NCBI GenBank assembly: GCA_009829735.1
Contig: CM020619.1
Location: forward strand, 2,486,590-2,550,589
Source: Pyropia yezoensis
Lineage: Eukaryota > Rhodophyta > Bangiophyceae > Bangiales > Bangiaceae
Direction of reading: 5' to 3'
DNA length: 64,000 nt
This document shows, piece after piece, positions 11,507-19,231 of this stretch. The position numbers and the translations under genes are program-made. A model generated the notes under the pieces. It made no database searches. It saw only the letters and a list, made by a program, of their open reading frames with translations, and was not told the origin of the DNA. The first letter of the stretch is position 1; each line of letters begins with the position of its first letter.

Positions 11507-12856
11507 ATGGCGCCGACCGCCCCCGAGGCGCCCAAGCTGTCCGACTCTGCCTCCCTCTACGTGGGCAACCTGGACCCGCGCGTCTGCACGGAGCTCCTCA
11601 CCGAGATCTTTGAGCTGGTCGGCCCCGTCAAGCTGGCCAAGGTCGTTGCCGACCGCGCGTCGGGGCGGTCGCTCGGCTTTGGCTTTGTCGACATGGCCGA
11701 GCGCCGCGACGCGATGCGGGCGGTGGAGGTGCTCTCCTCCCGGGTCGTCCACGGGGCGGCCATGACGGTGGACTGGGCGCACACGGGGGCGGGGGCGGCG
11801 GTGGGGACGCCCGCCTCGGGGGGGGGGGGGCACCCCGCGGGGGGGGCGGGAAAGGTCGGTGGGGGGGGCGGGGGGGGACTCGGTGTCAGTGGGGGTGGCG
11901 GCGGTGGTGGTGGTGGCGGTGGGGGCGGTGGTGGGGGTGGTGGCGGTGGCGGTGTCGGCCCCGGCGGCGGCGGCGGCGGGGGCGGCGGACCGCCGCCCCC
12001 CCAGCTGCTGTCCAAACCCGAGGACACCTCTGCTCACTACCACCTCTTTGTCGGCAACGTGGCCGCGTCGGTGACGGACGCGGCGCTGGCGGCGGCGTTT
12101 GCGCCCGCCGGGCGGGTGACGAGCGCCAAGGTGTCCCGTGAGCCGCCGGCGGGGGGCGGCGGCGGGCCGGCCGTGGGGGGCTACGGCTTTGTGTCGTTCC
12201 GCACCAAGGCCGAGGCCGACACGGCCATGGCCACGGTTGCGGGAGTGGTGGTGGCCGGCCGGCCGCTGCGGGTGGACTGGGCCAAGGGGCGGGGCGCGGG
12301 CGTTGGGGGGGGGGGGGGGCGTCCGCCGCCGGGAGACACGCTGCGGGGCGGCGGGGGGGCCGACGGTGGCAGTGGCGGCGGTGGGGGTGGGGGTGGGGGT
12401 GGGGGAGGCGCCATTGGCCCCGTCGGCGGCGGGGGGGGTGGTGGTGGTGGTGGTGGTGGTGGCGGCGGCGCGCCCGTCGGCGGGGAGCCCCCCCTGCTGG
12501 ACGTGGAGACGGTGTCACGGTCGAGCCCCCCCCACAACGTGACGGTCCACCTGGCGGGCGTCCCGCCCGGCGTGACCGAATCCGCCCTCCGGGCGGCCAT
12601 GGCCGACTTTGGGGAGATCACCCACGTGCGCATCCCCGAGGCCGCCCGCGGGCCGCCGGCGGGCAGCGGCGGCGGCTCCCCCGCGACGCCCACCCACGCG
12701 GACCGCACCTACGCGTTTGTGCACTACCGCACGCACGCGCAGGCGGCGGCGGCCATCCACGGCTCCCAGCGGGGACGCCTGGTGGCGGGCCGCATGGCGA
12801 GCGTCCACTGGGGCCGCGCCGCGGCGGTGCGCGGGCCAATGGGCGGGGGCGGGGGG

Positions 12857-12891
<35 letters not shown>

Positions 12892-13167
12892 ACCGGGCGG
12901 CATGAGGGGGGGGATGGGCATGGGGCCTTCCCCGCGCCGCGGCGGGCCGCCCGGCATGGGCGGCGGCGGCCCGCCTGGGATTGGCGGCCCGCCTGGATTG
13001 CCGGGCGGCCCGCTGGGGGGGGGGGCGTACGGGCGGCCGCCCTTTCCCCCACCGGGGCTGCTGCCGCCCATGGGCATGGGCGGCATGGGCGGAGGCATGG
13101 GCGGTGGCATGGGCGGCGGCATGGGAGGCGGCATGGGCGGCGGCATGGGTGGCGGCATGGGCGGCGG

Positions 13168-13198
<31 letters not shown>

Positions 13199-13390
13199 GG
13201 CGGCATGGGCGGCCCAGGGCCTGGCCGGGGGGTGGGCGGCGGCCCGCCGCCTGGCCGCGGCGGGCCACCGGGGCCGCTAGGCATGGTGCCACCGGGGGGG
13301 GGGGTCGGCGGCGGTGGCAATGCGCCGTCGCCACGGCCGCCCGCTCCGTCGGCGGCCGCGGCGGCACCCCGGCCGCCGCCGTCGGCCTAA
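11507..13390 (+). CDS. Three-RRM RNA-binding protein, TIA-1/Pub1-like, with glycine-rich linkers
   Basis: 627 codons. RRM1 is at about residues 16-88 (LYVGNL; SLGFGFVDM), RRM2 at about 179-262 (LFVGNV; GGYGFVSF) and RRM3 at about 343-440 (VTVHLAGVP; RTYAFVHY). RRM1 and RRM2 end in VDWA, a common close of this fold. Pure Gly-rich linkers separate the RRMs. The C-terminus is Gly/Pro-rich with a long Met-Gly-Gly repeat (nt about 13070-13210) that resembles a low-complexity phase-separating tail. Spacing of three RRMs recalls TIA-1, Pub1 and plant oligouridylate-binding proteins, which act in splicing, mRNA stability and stress granules. The exact ortholog is not certain. RRM3 is degenerate, with a Gly/Ser insert between its RNP motifs. 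The start lies just after a C-rich 5' UTR. Confidence 0.85.
13070..13215 (+). repeat. Coding minisatellite (Met-Gly-Gly repeat) in the RRM gene
   Basis: Tandem GGCATGGGC-type units encode a run of GGM/GGGM in the C-terminal tail of the RRM protein. Confidence 0.85.
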
Positions 13391-13907
13391 CGTAAGGCCG
13401 TGCTCTCTCCCTTTGGCGGGGGTGGGCGGCACCGCTGCCACGCGCGCCGCGTCGGTCGGGCGTTGCCCCCGGCCGGCGGGGCACTGTCGCTGACGCGCGC
13501 GGCGGCCGGTGGCGGTGGCAACCGCCGCTGCCGTTTTTTTTTTTTCTCTCATTCCGATGGAGGCCTCTTTGCGGGCGGCGGCGGCGGCGACGACGGCGGC
13601 GGTGGCGTTGTCATTGTCCATGGTGCCCACGCCCTCTGGCGGGGTGCCCAGTGCCCCGCAACCATCCCCAGCTGCGTGGTTGCTCGGGCGGCGGGGGGGA
13701 GGGCAGGGGGGTGCGGACGGGACGACGGTGTGGCCCGCCGCGGCGGCGGCGGCGGCGGCGGGTAGAACCCATACGGCGCCCCGCGGTGTGTGGTGCCCGT
13801 CGGCGGCGGGTCGGCCCGCGGACGCGGGCGGCCGTCGCGGCGGGCTGGGCCGCCGTTTTCCTCCCGCCCGCGGTGGCCGGGCCTCCCCCACCGTCACGTC
13901 CAGGGTG

Positions 13908-13942
<35 letters not shown>

Positions 13943-14323
13943 AGGGCACGCGCGGCGAACCGACGACCGGGAGTTGTGGGCCTAGCTTGTTGGCCGGCCC
14001 GTCGGCTGCCGCCTGGCGGCGGCCGCCCTGCCCCGTGCGGTGGCTCGTCCCGACGCCCGCCCCCGGGGGGGAGGGAGAGCGGGAGGGCGTCCGCCTGCTG
14101 CGCTGGGTGCGCCCACCCTCTGCCCTGACCTGGGCTGACTGGGGGGGCGGTGAGACACGCACACCCGCCCCCCCCCCACCTTCCTGCCCGCCCCCGCGGG
14201 CCCACCAAGTGCCCGAAGTTTCAGATTCCAGCGTCGCTTTTCTCCACTCCTTCTTTCCGTGCGCCCCAGTCCACTCTACGCCCGCGCCCACCGCCGACCC
14301 CGCCCCTCACCCCCCCCCCGCCC
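13391..14323. other. Convergent intergenic region, no gene recognised
   Basis: Between the RRM gene (+) and the protease-like gene (-). Contains a T run (about 13535-13545) and a long G run (about 13909-13942). No frame shows a family motif. Confidence 0.5.
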
Positions 14324-14697
14324 TCACCTAAGCCGCAGCGGCCGTGCGAGCGCGGTGGCCACGGCGGCGGCCGCGTGGAGCTCCGCCACCCCCGCCTCGA
14401 CCCACCCCCGCACGGTGGCAACGTCGGTAAAGACGCCCGCGTCGCGGGCCGCGCAGGCAGCGTCGCCAAAGCTCACCACCCCCACCAGCGCGTCGGGGCG
14501 GCCGCCGCCCCCATCCTGGCCGCCATCCTGGCCGGTGACCGCCGCCGCCGTCGCGGGCGTCACGGCGGCGGGCGCGACGAGCGCAGAGCCACTTTCCCCG
14601 CTGCACGCGCTCGCGCCCGCCAACACTGGCCTGGCGCACAGGACGCCTGGCGGTAGTCGGCCGGCCGACGCGTCGCCGTCGCCGTCGCCACCGTCGC

Positions 14698-14761
<64 letters not shown>

Positions 14762-15234
14762 GCCGCCACCGCCTCCGCCGCCGGTGCCGTCGCTGTCGCC
14801 GGTGCCGTCCGCGGCAGCGGCGGCAACCTTGACGCCACCACCATCCCCCCGCCACCGCTGCCGCCACCGCCACCCCCCGGGGGCTCGCGAAACGACCGCT
14901 CCACAATGGTGGGGGTGGTGGCCTGCAGCCGGCACGGCAGGACCGCCACGTTCACGCCCACCCCCTCCAGGGTGCCCAGCACCTTGACGCCAAACGCCAC
15001 CACCGTTGCTGTTGCGCCCGTCGGCGGGGGTGCTGCCGCAAGCGCCACCGGCCGCGACGACCGCTCCAGCAGTATCGTGGGTGCATAGCCAAAGGATAAG
15101 CCAAGGTAGAAGCCCGGGGGAGGAAGCCGGCGCAAAAAAACAGAGACGACATCGGACCTCAACACGAATCCGTGGAACTCGTCCATCTCCGGACAGATGG
15201 TGGCGGCGCCTACCACGACGCCATCGATGTACAT
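14324..15234 (-). CDS. Trypsin-like (S1) serine protease homologue, C-terminal lobe, probably with intron(s)
   Basis: Two frames carry matching halves. From 15234 the first frame reads MYIDGVVVGAATICPEMDEF, then ERSSRPVALAAAPPPTG and VVAFGVKVLGTLEG, like the S1 strand before the GWG loop, then LPCRLQATTPTIV. The second frame, ending at 14324, reads GVLCARPVLAGASACSG, ESGSALVAP (active-site Ser near 14591 in GESGS instead of GDSGG), then DALVGVVSFG and GVFTDVATVRGWVE, the standard S1 ending. The frames switch across a GGC/CCG repeat at about 14690-14870, by an intron or a repeat-length change. The sequence at the stop also reads as a possible splice donor (AG then GTGAGG), so a further exon may exist. 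The catalytic His and the N-terminus were not found. Activity is therefore uncertain. Confidence 0.55.
14697..14770. repeat. CCG trinucleotide run
   Basis: About 24 CCG-type units inside the protease-like locus. Reads as poly-Ala or poly-Gly on the minus strand depending on frame. Confidence 0.9.
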
Positions 15235-15904
15235 ACACCGATGAGGCCGCTAGAAGAGCTACGCGGCCATCCGCGCTGGAGAGCGCCGCAGCCGCACTCG
15301 CAGCTGCGACTAGCACCAACGGGGGCACCAGCACTACCAGTGCCGGTGGCGGAGCCCCCACGACCGGCGTGTGCCCCCCCTCCCGCTGTCCCACTTGGTG
15401 AGCGCGCTGGCAGCAGGGGACAAAAAAAAGATTGCTAGATGTATCTCTTTGTGCAACGTACCATAGTGACTGAGTGAGAGTGAGAGAGTGCGAGAGTGAG
15501 AGAGTGAGAGAGCGAGAGAGGGAGAGCGGGAGCGAGTGAGTGAGTGAGCGAGGCCGCGTGGCAGAGAGGGACACGTCACCATGTAAGTAACACCCGGCCG
15601 GGGAGCGCGGGAGCACGTGCGTGGGTGCACCATTGCCACCGGTGCAACTTGACTTAGAGCGAACCCACCGTCGACGTCTCAATTCATTTCAGGTTTGCTA
15701 ACTGAACTTTCAGAGCGGCCTCTGATTGGCTGGCGCTCCTTTCCGACCCCGTTCCGACCACGCCCGACCGAGCAGGCCTAAAACGCCCGTGGAGTTAGGT
15801 AGATCGGTGCTGACACGCTGTCATGAAATAGGGGCGGATTGTCTGGCGATCGCTGGGTGGAGGCGTTCCGAGGATCGCTATATTTGCAGTGTGGGTGTGA
15901 CGGA
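15235..15904. other. Intergenic sequence with GA-rich microsatellite
   Basis: May include the missing 5' exon of the protease-like gene (an Ala/Leu/Val-rich frame lies at about 15420-15250, minus). A GAGA/GAGT microsatellite occupies about 15466-15555. Nothing else is recognised. Confidence 0.4.
15466..15555. repeat. GAGA/GAGTGA simple repeat
   Basis: Degenerate GAGTGAGAGAGTGA-type tandem units on the plus strand. Confidence 0.85.
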
Positions 15905-16234
15905 TCAGTCAATCCCCAGGCCAACCCGGCGGAAGTCGGTCGGCATGGCGGCAAACATGCAGTCAATGTCGTGGAAACGCGACCGAATCAGGTCATCTGG
16001 AACAATCATGTCTGTTTTGGACCCGCCACGTATACTTCCGTGTACAAATGGTTCGATTGTTTCGCTGCCAGCCACTTTGGGCCGCCACCACGAGCTGTAT
16101 GCGGCGAACGACAGCCGCGGATTCGACGGGCCTCGCCCGTCCGTGTCTGACCTTTTTTCAGGGGCTGGAAGGTGCCCATCACGTACCGCGTGTCTCTTCG
16201 CAGGGGGGGCTCGTTGCCAAACAGTTGACAGGTC
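15905..16234 (-). CDS. Orphan open frame, possible 3' exon of an unidentified gene
   Basis: 109 open codons to a TGA at 15905-15907, with no obvious start and a possible splice acceptor (CACACGCAG) directly upstream at 16235. The sequence has balanced composition unlike the shadow frames nearby, for example LSFAAYSSWWRPKVAGSE, DMIVPDDLIRSRFHDIDC and MFAAMPTDFRRVGLGID. The surrounding DNA is less GC-rich than the host genes. I do not recognise the family. It could be the last exon of a host gene or a decayed transposon fragment. Confidence 0.3.
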   Translation of the reverse strand, partial: DLSTVWQRAPPAKRHAVRDGHLPAPEKRSDTDGRGPSNPRLSFAAYSSWWRPKVAGSETIEPFVHGSIRGGSKTDMIVPDDLIRSRFHDIDCMFAAMPTDFRRVGLGID

Positions 16235-17250
16235 CTGCGTGTGGGGGGAGGGGGGCCCAGCCGGATGGGGTGGCGTGGGAAGGGCGTGTTCGACTACTCA
16301 CGTCGCGGGGATGCTGTGAGCACACCCCCCCGTGGCGGATGGTCGCTTCCTTTGAGGGTGGCACATGACCATCCATTGACACACCCCACTGGCGGCCGAC
16401 GCGAGCGCGCGCGCCTCGACGCGCGCCCACGTCGACCCTGCGCCCCCCCACTCCCCCACCCCTCCCAGGCGTTCGGAACGGCATTGGTGTGTGCTGCTCC
16501 TGAGAAGCGCCACGTGAGTGGCGCGGCGTTGGGATAGGGTGACCCTTGTGCGAGGATCACACGGACGAAGCCGTGGCAGGGGGGCACGCTCTCTCTTTTG
16601 GGGCCACGCGGACCGCGCGTGAGGCTCCCGCGCGAGCGCCGCGCGGGGGACGACGCGAACCCCGTCGGTGGACACCCCCCCCGTGTGGCTGATGAGTGGG
16701 GCCACCGCGCTGTTCAGGTGGCGTGAGCCCCCCTCTGTGCACCGGTCGACTGTCCACACCGCAAAAGTGGTGATCGGGGCGCCACCCGAGCTCTGGGGCG
16801 CGCCCTTGCGCGAGGGGACGCGCAGGGGAACGCCACGGCGTGTGTTTATTCGTGTCCTTGGGCACAAAAGCCCGAAGGGGGGGGCGGCGCCGTGTGCCAC
16901 CTCTTCCTTGCTGTGGTCCCATCTTCAGGCGTCCAAGGTGCCGTTCTGCGCCAGCGTGGGGCGGCCCGTCGTGGGTGGGTGCTGTGCGCCCCCCCCCTGT
17001 CGACGACCCATCTGGACGGGTATTTCTTGCGCGCGCGCGCGCTTTCCTCGCCGCACCGTCGTCGCACCGTCGTCGTCTTCGCGCCACGGTCCCCCCCACC
17101 CCTCTTCCTTTACCACTTGCGGGCACCTTCGCTTCATTTGCGCGCCCTCCTTGGCATTGGTTTGGGCGCGCTTTCCCCCTCCCCCTCCTCATCACCATCA
17201 CGGGGAGACTGCCCCGTAGACTGTGAGCCTCATCCCTCGACGCAGCTGCC
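16235..17250. other. Region upstream of the RGG-like frame, no gene recognised
   Basis: GC-rich sequence with no motif-bearing frame on either strand. Likely includes promoter and 5' UTR of the frame starting at 17251. Confidence 0.45.
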
Positions 17251-17972
17251 ATGGACGGGCGCGGCGGGCTGCCGCCGCGGGGAGCCCCCCCCCCCCGCCC
17301 TTTCCGGCACGCACCGCCTGAACAGGTGGGCGGTGGGTACGGGCCGCCGCGGGGGGGCGGTGGGTACAGCGACGGCCCGCCGCGGGGCGGGGGTGGGTAC
17401 GGCGACGGGCCGCCGCGTGGTGGCCGCGGCGATTGGGAAGGCCCCTCGCAGCGGGGCGGCTACGGCAGCCGGGACGCCGCCCCGTCGTACGACCAGGCGC
17501 CCTTGTACGGCCCACCGCGGCGCGCGGCAGACTGGGAGGGCCCGTCGCCGCAGCGCCAAGGGGGGGGCCATTGGAAGCCGTCGTCCCCATCCACCCAGGA
17601 CGGCCGATGGCGAGGAGCTGCACCAGTACTTCAGCAGCAGCGGGGCGGCTACCCGACAACCCAACAGCCGGCTCATCTACCCCAGCCCCCTCCACACCAG
17701 CCGACCCCTCCCTCGCACGTCACACCCTGCCCACCTACCTGCCCGTGCCCATCCTGCCCATACACATCAAGACCGTCAGGCCCATCAACGTCAACGCCAC
17801 GGGCACCCCCCAAGCTGGTGACGCCTACCAAGTACCGGGACCAGTGGGGGCGACCCACCCTCAAGAGCAAGCTCAAGCGCATCCGGGAGGCCGAGCGGCT
17901 GGCGCTCCAGATTGCCTTCTTCCAACCACCTCAAGACTCATCGGGTACGAGCCCAAGCGCAACGACTTCAAC
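17251..17972 (+). pseudogene. RGG/Gly-rich protein gene, frame-shifting, possibly decayed
   Basis: An ATG at 17251 opens a Gly/Pro/Arg/Tyr-rich protein (MDGRGGLPPRG, repeated GGGYSDGPPRGG units) typical of RGG-box RNA-binding tails. Sensible coding sequence then changes frame. About 17728-17796 reads LPTYLPVPILPIHIKTVRP then INVNATG in one frame. After a C run near 17800 the next frame reads KLVTPTKYRDQWGRPTLKSK and LKRIREAERLALQIAFFQP. This suggests single-base indels, real or from sequencing, or short introns. The frame from 17251 itself stays open to 18117, overlapping the next gene. Family unknown. It may be a host gene into whose 3' end the Harbinger element inserted, or part of that element. 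Confidence 0.35.
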
Positions 17973-18593
17973 ATGTCAAGCAGCTCCTCCGCCGGCGGCG
18001 ACCCTGCCATCGTCGCCGCAACGGCCGCCTTCAACGCAGCCAACGAGCGCGCCCGTCGGGTCGAAGAGGCCGCCGGGCGCTCCGCGCGAGCAGCCGTCGG
18101 CAACGGCAAGCGAGTGACTGCCCCCATCCCTCGTGGAAGCTCCCTTCCCGCTGGTCGCACTGGTCGGGCTGCTGCACCTTCTCGCAAAGTGCCACGCGCC
18201 CCCACTCATTGTGGCCCTTCTATCGGTTCCCCTGGAAGTGATCCTACCCCTCCTGGCGGCGCGCCCTCCTCCGACGGTGGCCGAGGCATGGGCTGGACGG
18301 ACACTGAGCGAGTCGTGCTCAGCCGCGCAGCCCTCAAGATCATGTCTGATGCCGTCACCGGGACGGACCAGTCTGGCAAGGTTTTCTACGATCGCGTTGC
18401 CGACACCTTCCGCGAGGATATCAGCCACATCATTACCGGTACGCCGAAACGCAGCACGTCGGCCATCACCAAAGAGTTTCGTGACAACATCAGCAAGCAG
18501 GCCCAGCGATTTGCCTCATCCTGGAGCTACATCAAGCATGCGCAGCTGACTGGCAACCCGGGGGAGGAGGACCTCATCCGCGGGGCTGTGGCG
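17973..18593 (+). CDS. PIF/Harbinger accessory protein (SANT/Myb-like, NAM-associated type), N-terminal part, split by element A
   Basis: 207 codons from the ATG at 17973 to the LTR junction. An Ala/Ser/Pro-rich N-terminus is followed by a trihelix/SANT-like DNA-binding region starting GMGWTDTERVVLSRAALKIM (about nt 18287), then AITKEFRDNISKQAQRFASS and HAQLTGNPGEEDLIRGAVA. This layout matches the Myb-like partner protein of PIF/Harbinger transposons, which helps bring the transposase to the element ends. The frame is cut at 18593 by an LTR. The rest of the protein lies at 43136-42187 on the minus strand: dropping one copy of the 5-bp duplication tggcg lets ...GAVA run directly into HYNGKKDW. 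The gene converges on the Harbinger transposase once the middle piece is flipped. Confidence 0.75.
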
Positions 18594-19061
18594 TGTGGCA
18601 AAAACCACTCGCACACACGGCACCCAAGTTGGGGCGGTGTGCGAGGGCTGCCTCCCGTGTCGGGGGAACCGGAAGAAGTGCAAGTCGCACACACTCTATC
18701 CCTGTTGTGGGGCAATCCCCCCACGGACAAACAAGAAGATGGTGTGTGGTCCAACAGTTTCTTCGTCGGGACGGGGACGCAGGGCCAAGCCCCGCTGTCC
18801 CTCCCCTTATCCCCCCAGGGTCCACTCAGAATCTCGCCACTCAGAATCTCCCACCCCAGCACCTGCCCACCGGGCCACACGAAAATTCAAGACGATAAAT
18901 GCAGAAAACCCTCAAATCCAAGTTGGATTTACTACTAAGCTAACTATCCCGAACTTAGGGAATATGGACCCAAATGCAGGGGGAGGAACGGATCAGGCTA
19001 GTGGCCTGCCGCCCCTTGCATGGCACGTGTTGCCCCCTACCTGGGGGTCAATACTGCCACA
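18594..19061 (-). repeat. LTR of element A (3' LTR)
   Basis: 468 bp bounded by TGTGGCA and TGCCACA. Nearly identical to LTRs at 34139-34607, 43137-43604, 52046-52275 (cut by the gap) and 60595-61063. Contains a short direct repeat with core GATTCTGAGTGG in two copies. Confidence 0.95.
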
Positions 19062-19074
19062 CTCCCCTCTCCTC
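19062..19074 (-). other. Polypurine tract of element A
   Basis: Reads GAGGAGAGGGGAG on the sense (minus) strand directly beside the 3' LTR, as expected for the plus-strand primer of an LTR element. The same tract abuts the LTRs at 52046 and 60595. Confidence 0.8.
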
Positions 19075-19231
19075 AGTTCCGACCGACCCGGTCGGCCCTG
19101 TGAGGGGGTGCGTAAACGCACGTCTCGGCGTTGGGGGGGACGCGACTTGCTGTCCCCCCTTGAGTACGTAACGCGGATGTGGAGGCGGTCACGTTGGCCG
19201 CCCCTCTCCTCAAGCTTGCCCACTTGGCAGC

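Noticed and set aside
16050-16062. tRNA B-box-like word GGTTCGATTG
   Set aside because: No A box, acceptor stem or T arm can be folded around it.
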